A DNA stretch of 64,000 nucleotides, taken from positions 1,344,396 to 1,408,395 of the forward strand of contig VXAI01000176.1 of NCBI GenBank assembly GCA_013399305.1. The letters are read 5' to 3'. Under the pieces are notes generated by a model. The model saw only the letters and a list, made by a program, of their open reading frames with translations, made no database searches and was not told the origin of the DNA. A program made the position numbers and the translations under genes. The DNA is from Rostratula benghalensis (taxonomy: Eukaryota > Chordata > Aves > Charadriiformes > Rostratulidae). Shown here piece by piece: positions 35,370 through 46,443 of the stretch; positions within the stretch are counted from its first letter, which is position 1; each line of letters begins with the position of its first letter.

Positions 35370-37706
35370 TCAAGGTCCCCGCTTCTCCAGCAGCGCCAGC
35401 ACAAGTGCCGAGCCTTGCTTCGCCTCCTCCAGCAGCCCAGAGACCTTCTGCGACATCTGCACAGGGAGGGAGAAAGTGCATCATTTGCCACTTGACAGGA
35501 CAGAAATGCTGCCCACCATCCACCCCATGCATCCCGTTGGTGGCAAAGAGAGGGGGTACCTGGGCATAAGGGATCCCAAGGGCTTCATCTCCATCTCTGT
35601 ACCACCTCAACCCCACCACCGGGGTCGAGGCACATGCACAGCCCCTGCTTACCGCAAGCTTGAACTTCTCATCCGTTATGTCTTTGAGGTTGATCATGAC
35701 ATTGAAGTAAGCTCCGAACACAGCTGCTTCCAACATTTTGGCTCCCACCTAGAGAAAAAAGACTTACAAGAAGCTTTCCTGCTGAACCAGAGCACTCACA
35801 TACAGTCCAGCAGCATTTCTGCCCTGCTGCATGCAGGACTCCCACCCTCTGTGACCCAACAGCATGCCACGCATTCCAACACAGTATTTTCAGGATGTTG
35901 CTCTGGCAGTGGGAACCATTCGTGGCTTTGCCACACAGGTGGGAAAACTCAGGGCTGGTGGAAGTGAAGTCTCCTACAAAGGTTGCAAGCTGCCAAGAAG
36001 TTAGTGGGTGGAAGCCACTGGCCGGTTTGTGAAGCGCGGCTTGAGAAGACGCAACCTGGAGGTCAGGACAGGATGGGACACCGTGCAGGAAAAAGTGGCG
36101 AGCCTGTCAGCCTCCAAAGCCCCAGCCCGAGGCCATACCTGGATGTCAGATTTGCAGGCCAGGTTGCAGTGGCATGCCAGCTCCTTCAGAGCAGGCCAGA
36201 GCCCGCTCACCTTCTCTGCCAGGCCACAGGGCACCCTCACAGCTGTCTTCAGCCCCTGTTGCATGGCAGCCCTGCGTCTGGGAGGTGGGACAGCCACAGA
36301 ATGAGCACTGGGTGTCTGTGCTCCCCTGCTATGCAAGTCCCCACCAGCCCAACTCACCTCTCCTGCTCTTCGGGGGTGCTTTTTGGCAGTTTCATGGCTT
36401 GCTGCAGGCAAAGAAAAGCAGATTTTGCTTGCCGTTTGCTCCAAGGTCTTGGGTGTTTTGCATCAGGGGCCAAGGCAGACCTGATAGCTCCCATGTTCTT
36501 GCAAGCCTCCTTTAGATGATGACGTCCCTTTCACTGGCCCTGGCTTGGAGATGGGACACTGCCCCGCTCCTAAAGACTCTGGGGCAATCCCCTCCCAGCT
36601 GGAAAGTCCCTCATTTCCCTGTCAGGTATCTGCTGCTGGTGGAACCTCACCATGTAGCTGCTGAAAGCACGGGAGTCAGCATCCACCATCGCCACAAGCT
36701 CATTCATGCCCTGGTAGAATGGTGGGATCAGCTTCCTCATGACTGGGTCCAGCTCCTCAAACTGACGTTTTCCATAGCTCATCAGCCCCACCATGCAGCC
36801 CAGCGCCGCTCCCTACAAGGGCACACAGGTAAGTCCTCCAGCATGATACACACTATTGCTGTGTCAGCTTGACCCACCCAAGAGGATCTTCCAGGCAGGT
36901 AGGGACCTCATGCTGGTGTAGGACACATACCAGGGCGGCTGCAGCTGCAGACACAGAGCCTCCTCCCGGCACTGATGACCTCCCACCAACTGCTTGCACG
37001 AAGGCGCTCAGCGGCTTGGCCACCAGCCCCCGGTCCGGCTCTCCTGCCTGCACCAGGTACCTGTGGCACAGAGGCCCCGCGGGTCAGAGCCCCCCCAGGG
37101 TGGAGGGACACCTACCACCACCACCCAGTCTCTTCTCACCCAGCACTGCCCTCTCCAACAGGTTTTCATCCACCCCTTGGCTCTGTGGGTGGCTGAGAGG
37201 AGACTAGCCAAAAACCCCAGCAGGAAGGTCAGGGAGAGGATACAGAGACCCATGGGGACAGACAGTCAGCTGGGAATATTTGTCCTGGTGGTATTGGGCG
37301 TTGCTCTGCATTAGACAGGGTGGGCTTGTGCAAACAGTGTTTGGTGGAACAGAAACACGCCTGCAGCCATGTCCCCGTGGGGAAGAAACAAGAACTTGAA
37401 GTACATGTCCTGATTTTGCTCCCACTGTCTGCCTGAGCCACCCCACATTCACACACATCAGCATTTGGTAGCAGAGACTACCCTGTGCCCGCACAACACC
37501 CAGCAGAGATGTTCTCTGGGTGTGAAGAAGAGTTGGGTGCAGGTGCCACTCCCAAAACAAGCTGAGCACAAGAGGCAGGCAGGGGTATCCCCCAATCTGG
37601 GCAGGGATGGGCACCATGATGAGAAGCAGGATGGTGGTCCCTACTCAATGATGCGCTCCTGGGGGTGAAACGGAGACAGGGAGTCCAGGCCCAGCCGGCT
37701 GACCAC
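35370..37706 (-). CDS. FTCD: FTCD exons 8-14: linker and cyclodeaminase half
   Basis: Exon 8 (62 nt) completes the transferase domain. Exons 9-14 encode the linker and the helical cyclodeaminase domain, residues about 323-541. Exon 10 (54 codons) carries [12 protein letters not shown] and Asp412. Exon 13 encodes [19 protein letters not shown]. The last exon adds 28 residues ending in EKRGP; the tail diverges from mammals, as usual for this part. Confidence 0.95.
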
Positions 37707-40700
37707 CTGCAAGGAGCAGCACCACCACATCAGCTCCATCATAAATCCCATTGCATCCTCATTCCCTGCTATTAATTAACCAGGGTGATCCAGCCCTAGG
37801 ACAGCATTGCTCAGGCCACCAGCCAGGAATAGGACAGCTGCCGTCACCAGCCAGTCCCACCCTAGACTTGGGGGTGGCATGTGACCACCTGCAAATGACT
37901 GGAAACTGCACCAATAAATAATTAGCTTGCTCTTATCTAGAACGTTCCCCATAGGGTGGAAAAGCCCTTCCCTCCTGCAGCTGAAAAGCACAGCCAGTCT
38001 CCTTGTGTCCAGTTTACACTGGTCTTGGGGCAGTTCCCATAATGCCACATACTGTCCCTGAGCTCTGGGGAGGCCTTCTTGCCCTCCTGGCCTCCATGCA
38101 GGCAAGCTGGGCAGCTGCTGCCTGCACTCTGTCCTCACAGGATGGGCTCTCTCCTCCTTGAGCATCTCAGCATCCTCAGGACAATAGAGGAACTTGTCCC
38201 ATTCACTGTACCCTCACAGCTTGGCCAGGCACCATTCTTGGACACAAGTATCATCCCTGGGGGCTGCTATAGCCCCAAATGTCTGCTCAGTGCCACTTTG
38301 GGAGGCTGAGGGAGTAGGAGGGTGTCTCTCTCGTGATCCCACCCTTGTCTTGGTACTAGGAGGAGCCATGTTACCAGCCTGATCTTCTGTTCCTCCTCCA
38401 GGATGAAGAGCTTTTCCTTCTTGATGTAAAACTCAGCTGTGTCCAGCATGGCCTTCTTGGGGACAAGTCCCACCAGCTGGGACCCCACCACAGGGAGGTT
38501 CAGTGCCTGTGAAGGACATCAGAAACATAACTGTCCGCAGAGCCACCTGCCCTGCTGCTGCTACCACACCAGCCTGGGTGTTCTCTCCCCTTCCCAGGAC
38601 CTGGGAAGCTCACAGAAAAACCTTCAGTGGAGGAACTGGGAGCTAGCTGCAAGTTTCTAAGCTTTTAGGATTTTTGTGCCGTTCAGTGCTCTGCCTGGCT
38701 TGCCTGAGCTGAGCATGAGATAAAGCAGAGCCTGACCTGGGGATGGGAAGTAAAACTTGGAAGGAGACATTCTCTGTGAAGCCCCCATTGAAGCAAGCAT
38801 CATGTGCTGCTTCATGCCACCCACCTCCGCGTCTCGGCAGACCTCCTCATAGACGACATGGAGTGGTGTGGTCTCAAAGTCCAGCAGGTTCGTTGAAACC
38901 TGGGCTATATTCTCTTCCTCCAAATACCAGCCAATGCCCTGCACTCTCTTCAAGCGCCCAGGCTGTCAAGAACTGCCACAGTCAAGGTATGACCCAGGAG
39001 GCATGGGGGCAAGCAGGTCTGCTTCCAGCATGCCACCAGCATGGGTGTACCTGGTCAGTGCCACGACCCTGCTCGCGGATGTTGAGGGCAATGCGGTGAG
39101 CCAGCTCCTTGGTGCACAGCAGGTTGATGTTGTACGCAATAAGGAAGGTCCGGGCACCTGTCACTGTAGCCCCCCAGTGAGGGACAAAGGTCGGGGGCCC
39201 AAAATCAGGAGCCCACTCTGCTTTGGCAAGCTGGGGAGGAGGGAGAGAAGTGCGTGGGCTGGCACTGCCAGGCAGCACAAGCCACCCTCCCGGGGACAGT
39301 TTCCCTTCCCAGCCATCACCTGCCATGGCCACCTCCATGTTCAGCAGCACCCAAAGTGTTTCAGCAGCTCCTCTTGGTGTGAAGGGACTATGCCAGCCCC
39401 CAGCACCCTCCCTGAATCCAGGTCCATGCTGCCCAGATGGGTGCTATCAGACTCACCTTCTCAGGCAGAGCCTCATACTCTCCAGCACGGATGGTGGGCA
39501 GAGCTTTCCTGCTCTCCTGCCGCGCTGCCTCTCCATACAGGTAAACTGCAAGACAGAGCCAAGGTTGAACACTGCCAGGCAGGGGCTGCACCTCTTCTAG
39601 TGGGGTCCGGTTTTGCCCATTTTGGAGCAAACCTCATTTTCTCCTTTGTTAAGCTTTTGCAAAAGGTGTGTGGTTTCTCCACAGCTGGGAGCATGTGGGG
39701 TGGGACAGGATGGGCAGAGGTTTCATGACCCCACTCACCAGGCACCCCCAGCTCTGCTGCCAAGCGCTGCCCAAAGACATGGGCACAGGTGACGCACTCC
39801 TCCATGCTGACGTTCATCACTGGCACAAAGGGACAGACATCCAGGGCCCCCATGCGAGGGTGTTCACCTGGGGACAGGGCAGATATAATGATGGGAGCTG
39901 GGAGAAGCAAGCAAAGAGGGAGGACAGCTCTTTCCCAGCCACTTTTGCAGACTGAGCACTGCCACCGTGAGGAAAATTGTCTTTGTGGCAGTAATGTCTA
40001 CTCCGTGGGAGGATGAGCAAGGGTTTTGTGTGGTCCAACCACCACCCATTCCAGCAGCACTGCTTGCTGTAGGTGCAGTGGTGTGCTGTGCTTGGCTGTC
40101 AACAGCTGATTTTTGCTCCAGCCATGCAAAGTGTACCTGGAGACAACCATGCACCACAGCCAAGGGGTGTTCTGCACCAGGTTGGCTCCGGTGCCACCCC
40201 TGAGCTCACCTGTGTGTCGGCTCATGTCAATGAGCTGCCGGGCCACGCGGGACGCACTTAGCGCCCCTTCAACAACGGCCTGGGGAGACCCCACAAAGGT
40301 GTAGACAGTGCGGTTGGTGGAGGAGCCAGCGTCCACGTCCAGCAGCACACAGCCCGGCGTCTGGGAGATGGCTTGCCCCAGCGCGTCAATCACCTGGCAG
40401 ACAGGGGTCAAGGCAGCTGAGCCAGCAAGACCCTCACCTTCGCAAGGTGAGGAATGTCTTTTCTCAGCTCTCCCCCTTCCCACTGGCACTGGGGTTGGGG
40501 ATGAGCCCACGATCAGTGGGGATGCAGCCCTGCGCAACAGATGATGCAGGATTCAAAGGAGTGAACATCCCGCTCCTACCCAGGGAGTCTGTGACATGCC
40601 TGGCTCCCAGCAAGCCCCAAACCCGCCATGGTGGTGGTGAACTCCCTGGCTGCTGCTGCGTATCAGAGAATACCATCATAAATTGCTGTTCCTGAGAATA

Positions 40701-41201
40701 CTGTTCCTGCTGGCTTCAAACAGTTTTGGCTCTGTAAAGCTTGTCCCCTGGGGGAAACAGGGTTCATTGCAATTCTAGGTTTGCTGAACTCCCCCAGTCC
40801 CTGCAGGGCCAAAGTTCAGTGTAGGGCTGATACCCATTAACCTGGACAGTGTATTTTGGCACAACAACTGCAAGCAAAATTTCTCTAAGGGGGTATGCCA
40901 CACTGCCCCAAACCCTGGTGAAACCTGCAGGCAGCATGGAGTGAGTCTGAGCCCCCAGTTCTTACCAAGGTACCGAAAGGGAGCAGGGGCTGCCTTTGGG
41001 CATTTTCAGCATTACTCAGGCAGGGAAACATGCGCAGCACTTCAAAGGAGGCAGTGCAGAGTCTGGCAGCAGATGCTACCCGCATGGCCCCTCTGCCAGG
41101 GCACCCCAGCATCACCCACCCCTCAGCCGCTCCTCGCGCTCCCTCACCTCCTTGTTATTCCCCTCTGAGAAGTTAGGGACACACTCCACCAGCTTGGCCA
41201 T
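35370..41201 (-). CDS. FTCD: Formimidoyltransferase-cyclodeaminase, complete coding gene (14 exons)
   Basis: This bifunctional enzyme of histidine breakdown moves the formimino group of formiminoglutamate to tetrahydrofolate, then deaminates the product to 5,10-methenyl-THF and ammonia. Minus-strand exons: 41148-41201, 40210-40393, 39739-39867, 39457-39545, 39051-39230, 38825-38962, 38375-38506, 37645-37706, 36931-37060, 36651-36812, 36358-36401, 36139-36277, 35653-35748, 35370-35456. The sum is 1626 nt, 541 residues plus stop, the human length. The N-terminus [14 protein letters not shown] is typical. His82 (in [10 protein letters not shown]) is the expected transferase residue. The cyclodeaminase half has [12 protein letters not shown] and Asp412 (in VDADSRAF), the expected second active site. 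All splice sites are GT-AG and phases agree. It is expected in liver as an octamer, also Golgi-associated. Confidence 0.97.
38375..41201 (-). CDS. FTCD: FTCD exons 1-7: formimidoyltransferase half
   Basis: Exons 1-7 encode residues 1-302, most of the transferase domain. Exon 2 (residues 19-80) holds the conserved [10 protein letters not shown] and [10 protein letters not shown] segments. Exon 3 begins with the catalytic His82 region. Exon 5 (60 codons) has WAPDFGP and [19 protein letters not shown], the core of the folate-binding fold. Exon 6 has [18 protein letters not shown]. All are close to the mammalian enzyme, with no break. Confidence 0.95.
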
Positions 41202-41800
41202 TGTCCCAGAGTCTGCTGCACCCCACAGCCCCGCGCTCAGCTCCTCGCTCCAGGTGGGTTTGCCTGCCCCTTCCTGTTCTACTGTGGAGCAAAAGCCTCC
41301 CAGCACCCAACCTCTTCCCTGTGCTGGGGTTTCTCATTAACTGCATCAATCTGTGGCCAGGAGACAGAAAAGGTCTTGCATAAACAAAGTGCTACTGGCC
41401 CTTCTGCCTCTGGAGCAGCTTTGGGCACAAAGCTGCACGTTCACCAGGGCCAGACTACAGCACTAATCACCCAAAAGTGCCAATTAATTGCTAGGAGAAG
41501 GCTCTGCCAATGAAAAAAAACATCTGTTCTGGTTGCCATGTCATGGCTACTGTGTGGGTCAGCCTGGTCCTGCTCAGGCCCACCAGCACTCCATGACGAT
41601 GGGGTACAAGCTGCTCTCTAGGACCCCCAGCATGGGCACCAGGCAGCAAGTAAAATCACTCTCTGTGAGCCTGTGCAGGGAAAGCCAATTGGATTTTGTG
41701 TCCAAAATCTTCACCTCTCAGCCATCACGGCCCCAACTAATGCTACCCAGGGAATACATCTGTTTCACCCTAGGCGACACACTTTCCTGAGAAGTGGGAA
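41202..41800. other. Upstream flank of FTCD
   Basis: It should contain the FTCD 5' UTR and promoter. I see no clear TATA box at the expected distance on the minus strand and no other gene. Confidence 0.4.
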
Positions 41801-41905
41801 AGTCTCTGGGGAAAATGGGAAACCCAGGAGCATTTTTAGGGGGTTTGAGGGGCTCTGACAGCCTGGCAGCTGGTGGGGCAGGAGGAATGGGACTGGGGAG
41901 GCTAA

Positions 41906-41975
41906 AGCTGGAGATACTGGGGGTTGAGCACGGGGCCTATTACATGCAAAGCAAGCCCTTAACCATGGAGATACT
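41906..41975 (-). pseudogene. tRNA-Ala(TGC)-like relic
   Basis: The reverse complement shows the anticodon arm CTTGCTTTGCATGTAA, a variable loop and a decayed T arm ending in CAGTATCTCCA. The acceptor and D arms are damaged, and the B box is lost. The ends are approximate. Confidence 0.6.
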
Positions 41976-42403
41976 TCAGTGGGAAATAGCTTCTGATCAG
42001 GCTTTCTCATGACTTCCAGAAAATGCCAGTTGCTGTTTCCTTCTCCAGTCCTGCAGAACTGCTGACATTTGGTTTCAGGTGTTTGCAGGTACTGGGTGTC
42101 CCTCCGGTGCCAGCAGGCTGGCAAGGGAGCTGGGACTGGAAGGATGGCTGGGGGCAGACTGGGAACATGTTTTTCCTGCTCTCACCCCCCAGGCAGAGCT
42201 GCCTACCAGGAACAAGGTGGCAGCATGGTTCTTCTGCCCCACTGGGCAGGGGGGCACTCAGGAAGGGGCAAGCCTATGGCTGAGCCATGTCTCTTTGCCC
42301 ATGGGGCAGCAGGCAGCACCTCGCTCCTGGCAGTGGTGGGACTGTCCCAGCAGATGGGACACAGCTGAATTGTTGAGTTGCCCATGGTGGGTGGCTCAAA
42401 GGA

Positions 42404-42475
42404 GGGCTTATCTGGGAGTAGAGCTTGGGACCTTGCATACCCTAAGTGTGAATCGTAGCCCTAGACCAACAAGCC
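42404..42475 (-). pseudogene. tRNA-Pro-like relic
   Basis: On the minus strand it starts GGCTTGTTGGTCTAGGG and ends ATAAGCC; these acceptor strands still pair over seven positions, two of them by wobble or A-T. The anticodon stem and T arm no longer pair, so it is a pseudogene. Confidence 0.65.
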
Positions 42476-42967
42476 AGGAGGTACAGCTGTCTGGGCAGCC
42501 CCAGCCTGTGCCAGGCACTGGGATTCTGGGGGGTACTAGGAGCTACTTTTCAGGAAAAAGTCCTGCCACTCAGGACTGAGGAGGGGTGTGGGCATGCACC
42601 AGCCACCCTGGAGACTTTCCCACTTTCCAGGAAAATGGGCTGCCCAGTGGGGACAGAGACAGATTTTGGGGGTCCAGGGCAGGGGAAGCCAGGGATGCAC
42701 AGGTAGCCCTGCAGTGCCCTAGGCTGGGGCTGTGAAGAGCCTGGGGCAGGAGGGGCAAGACTCCACACACACACACCCTCTTCGAGGTGTTCCATATTCT
42801 GTAGATAAGTGGGGAAGTGACATTTTCCCAGAATGTTGAATGTCCCTATGCTACACCCCTAGGGAGCTGTGGGAGCTCCTTGGGCCCTGGGGTCATTGAA
42901 CAGCAGTGACCCCCTGGTACCCCAGTGCCCACCACACAGTGAGGGTGCCCAGGCAGTCACACAGCCT

Positions 42968-43039
42968 GGCTTGTTGCTTTAGGGCTATGTCCCTTGCTTT
43001 GGGTATGAGGGCTTAGGGTTTCAATTCCCAGACAGGATC
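42968..43039 (+). pseudogene. tRNA-Pro(TGG)-like relic
   Basis: It starts GGCTTGTTGCTTTAGGG and has the anticodon loop TTTGGGT (TGG). The acceptor stem has a mismatch, and the D arm differs from tRNA-Pro. It is probably inactive. Confidence 0.6.
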
Positions 43040-43701
43040 TCCTTTTGGACATCCACTGCCAGCCATATTATCTATGGAAATGAGCCACAGACAGGGTGAC
43101 ATCCTCAATGTGTAGCTCTGCCTGGAACTGGCAGAGTGTAGGCGTGGGGATGACACTATCCTCACCCTGGCACAGCTACAGGTAGCCCCTGACCTAGGTT
43201 TTGCATACAGAAAATCATGCCCCTTATCTGCCACAGTGCATCTTTCCTGACCTGGACCATTGGCAGACTGGGGCACCCAGGGGACACCCAGTGCCCGCAA
43301 AGCACTGGATCCAAAGGTCAGCACCTCCAGTGGACTGCAGAATGAAAGAGAGACTGGAATTTTCTTGGAGTGATGAGAAAGCCAGATCAGAGTGGAACAT
43401 CAGCTTTGGGGGTTATACCATGGCAGACTAAGGGTCTGGGGTGATGCTGCAAAGCAACATTTCAACCACAACAAGGGACAGGGAGGTGGGTTTGAGCAGC
43501 AAAGGTGGGAATACTGGGCATGTTGATGCTGGGCACCAACATCCTGCATTCACTTCTAGCTGCTGACTCCATGAAACAGAGACAGCAAGAGGTCCCCCTT
43601 CCCCCAGTGTACAGAGTGTTGCACACAGCCCCAGCTGTTCCCTCAAACCCCCAAAAGTGTGTGGCTGGCAGAGGTTGGGGATGAAATGGCTGGCAGCACC
43701 C

Positions 43702-43773
43702 TAGCTCATTGGTCTGGGTTATGAATTTTGCTTTGGGTGTGAGACATCCCAAGTTCAGCTCCTGGACGAGCTC
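43702..43773 (+). pseudogene. tRNA-Pro(TGG)-like relic
   Basis: It has the acceptor strands AGCTCAT and ACGAGCT with one A-C mismatch, and anticodon loop TTTGGGT (TGG). The T stem has a mismatch. It is the best preserved Pro copy in the 42-44 kb cluster but probably inactive. Confidence 0.6.
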
Positions 43774-43852
43774 TCCTTTTGGGCTGCCACTTTCCCCAGC
43801 AATGCATTGGATCATGGTGTAACCAGGGCACGAGAAGGACTGTGGTGTCCAG

Positions 43853-44412
43853 NNNNNNNNNNNNNNNNNNNNNNNNNNNNNNNNNNNNNNNNNNNNNNNN
43901 NNNNNNNNNNNNNNNNNNNNNNNNNNNNNNNNNNNNNNNNNNNNNNNNNNNNNNNNNNNNNNNNNNNNNNNNNNNNNNNNNNNNNNNNNNNNNNNNNNNN
44001 NNNNNNNNNNNNNNNNNNNNNNNNNNNNNNNNNNNNNNNNNNNNNNNNNNNNNNNNNNNNNNNNNNNNNNNNNNNNNNNNNNNNNNNNNNNNNNNNNNNN
44101 NNNNNNNNNNNNNNNNNNNNNNNNNNNNNNNNNNNNNNNNNNNNNNNNNNNNNNNNNNNNNNNNNNNNNNNNNNNNNNNNNNNNNNNNNNNNNNNNNNNN
44201 NNNNNNNNNNNNNNNNNNNNNNNNNNNNNNNNNNNNNNNNNNNNNNNNNNNNNNNNNNNNNNNNNNNNNNNNNNNNNNNNNNNNNNNNNNNNNNNNNNNN
44301 NNNNNNNNNNNNNNNNNNNNNNNNNNNNNNNNNNNNNNNNNNNNNNNNNNNNNNNNNNNNNNNNNNNNNNNNNNNNNNNNNNNNNNNNNNNNNNNNNNNN
44401 NNNNNNNNNNNN
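43853..44412. other. Assembly gap (560 N)
   Basis: A run of N interrupts the sequence inside the tRNA-rich repeat region. The minus-strand tRNA-Pro relic at 44,445 runs into it. Open frames that cross the gap are meaningless. Confidence 1.
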
Positions 44413-44445
44413 AAATGCCTACTCTCCTGCCTAGACCAACAAGCC
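44413..44445 (-). pseudogene. tRNA-Pro-like 5' part, cut by the gap
   Basis: On the minus strand it reads GGCTTGTTGGTCTAGG, the 5' end of a tRNA-Pro, then diverges and enters the gap. Confidence 0.45.
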
Positions 44446-45978
44446 GGGGAGTGGAGCTGACACTCAGTGCAGCTTCTATCCCTGCCCCAGCCCCAGCCGC
44501 CCTGCCATCACAAGTACAAGGGAGAGCATTGAGTTCCCCACATCGAAGAGTTGCTGATGCTGGGTTGTTGGGTATCTCCCCAGTGGAGATCCACCTTTGG
44601 CAGCTGGCATGGCTGGAGAGTGCTGCAGAGCTGTTTCATCCTTGGCTTTTTAGTCTCCCTGCTAGGTGACAAAGGCTGAGCATGGTTTGGTCCCCTTTGG
44701 TTGTCTTCCCAGTGCTGGTATCAGGGCAGGCCACAAGAAGGTAAATGGAGCTGGGTGAGAAGTGGGTGTCACCAGCACCTGCTTCACTGGGAAGCCGCTC
44801 CCAGCTGCTCTCTCAGTGTTTCTCATACACCTCTCAAAAATCTGGCGACTTTGGGGGTGCTTGAACCCTCAGAGGTTACACTGAGATTGTTTAGGTTGGC
44901 CTTGGGCAGTCATGGGTGAGCCAGCCAGGAAAGGTGATGCCATGGGGACCCTCAAGATGCTCGGGTGAGCAGCCAGAGAGAGACGAGGCAGAGGAAGTCA
45001 CCTCAGGGTAGTGTGGGGACAGCGGGAAGCGCTCTGCTGTCGGCTGGGGAGGTTGGGTTGGAGGGTGGAGGACCACAGCATGTTCCTGCAGGGGCTGGGA
45101 CTCCAAAACCCAGCTGTTGCTTGTAGGGAAGGTGTTGGGGGCCACTCTGTGCCAGAGGCCTGGGTCAGTCAGCAATGGGTGTGCTCCCAGATACAGAAGG
45201 GTTTGGGTGATGGGGTACCCCAGACCAGGGGCAGCAATGTGGGGCATGGGGGGAGGGAGGTGGGCAGAGGGTCAAATGTGTTGGGGAGCACCCAATGACA
45301 GAGGACAGGTGGGTACCATGGCTTAGCATGTCTCTCTGAGTCAGCAGGAGATTCCCAGTGGTGCCTGGGCTTGGGGGCTGTTTTTTTCTCCCTGCCTCAA
45401 GCTGGGGGCACTGCTGGGGGTTTCTGCCCTGCCCTGGTGGAAGGTAGAAACCCCACCCCTCGGTTCCCAAACCCCACTCGGTCAAAGGAGTTTCTTTCTG
45501 AACTCTTTCCCTGGGCAGCTCACACTGGAGAGATGACCCAAACTATCTCCAGACCCCAGGAGATGAGGGAAATAAAGTGGTGTGCTGGTTAGACCTTCAT
45601 TAATTTGCATAACTGCTTCCGAATCCAGTAGGAAAATCCTCTGGACACATGTTGAGGGTGAGTTCATGGCTGGTGGTGTGAGCATGATGGAAATCTGCAA
45701 CAAAGCCTGGGGCACACACTTTTATGGCAAGAATGAATGCCACACTCTGAATACAGGGACTGGAGGGAGCACGGCGAGGGGCAAAATGATTGCAGACACC
45801 TGCTTGCTGTCCTGCAACAGGCAGGTGGGCAGCTGGCTGCCATGACCAGGCATACGGCCTGCCAGGGCTCTGCCTGCCCAGCCTGGCTCTCCAGAGGACA
45901 TCTGGAAGAACCAGCCATGGGTCTGCAGCCTGTGGTTAAACAGCGGGGAAAAGTCCCTAAAAAGGGGTTTGAAACAGA
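44446..45978. other. Interval with no recognised gene
   Basis: GC-rich sequence with short unrelated open frames. I see no gene, no CR1 and no clear tRNA copy. Confidence 0.5.
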
Positions 45979-46060
45979 GATGAGGTGGCTGAGTGGTGAT
46001 AGTGATGGACTGCTAATCTGTTGTGTGCTGCACATGTGGGTTTGAATCCTGCCCTCATCA
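45979..46060 (+). tRNA. tRNA-Ser(GCT)-like sequence, possibly a SINE head
   Basis: 82 nt fold as a class II tRNA. The acceptor stem GATGAGG with CCTCATC pairs perfectly. The D stem is kept by a T-A and a G-T pair. The anticodon stem ATGGA with TCTGT pairs, with two wobbles, around loop CTGCTAA (anticodon GCT). There is a long variable arm, and the T stem pairs with two wobbles. No TTTT terminator follows closely. A CR1 tail lies 330 nt downstream, so it may be part of a retroposon and not a working gene. Confidence 0.55.
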
Positions 46061-46388
46061 GGATTCACTGTGGCCAGCTTTCTCTTGTCACTCTATTTTG
46101 TTTGCATTAAATACAAGTCTTCCTCTGGACTGCTGCTCCCACTTGCCAAACCTGCTCAGAAATCTGTGTTGCCCTTCTGTGCAATGTGCTGGGCCTCATG
46201 CTCCTGTGCAGGAACAGGGTACTGTGGCCCATTTCCCAAGCCCTCCTGCCAGTCAACTATGTCTTCTCCAGGAGACAAAGCAACAAACCATGGTCAGCAA
46301 CAGGATAGCCGAGCAGCAATGTCAGCACGCCCTGACCCTAGGGTTTTCTTTTTTCCCCTTCTGCTTATTAATTTCTGCATCTCATACA

Positions 46389-46443
46389 AGATGATCTTTG
46401 AAGTCCCTTCCAACCCAAACCATTCTATGATTCTATGACTCTG
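46389..46443 (+). repeat. CR1-type 3' tail
   Basis: GATGATCTTTGAAGTCCC, then CCATTCTATGATTCTATGAC, which is the typical CR1 3' end with octamer repeats. No CR1 coding sequence lies immediately upstream, so it is either an extreme 5' truncation or the tail of a SINE. Confidence 0.75.

Larger units (their letters stand above)
41800..43852. repeat. tRNA-bearing repeat region, copy 1 (up to the gap)
   Basis: It contains one tRNA-Ala relic and three tRNA-Pro relics, with flanks that recur at 61.9-63.6 kb. Shared pieces include the GCCATGTCTCTTTGCCC block (about 42,285 and 62,950), CCAGGCACTGGGAT (about 42,512 and 63,226), GGGGAAGCCAGGG followed by TGCACAG (about 42,685 and 63,411), and TAAGTGGGGAA (about 42,805 and 63,485). 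The segment around the Ala relic at 41.9 kb is inverted relative to 62.3 kb. Copies are diverged by eye, so the duplication is old. No protein gene is seen. Confidence 0.65.

Noticed and set aside
35041..35748. 235-codon minus-strand frame taken as one exon
   Set aside because: It begins with FTCD exon 13 in frame but then reads through the intron. The donor at 35,653 and the acceptor before 35,456 give the conserved protein end.
38868..39728. 286-codon plus-strand open frame
   Set aside because: It is antisense to FTCD exons 4 to 6. The minus-strand exons explain the sequence fully.
43779..44669. 296-codon frame across the gap
   Set aside because: Most of its codons are N.
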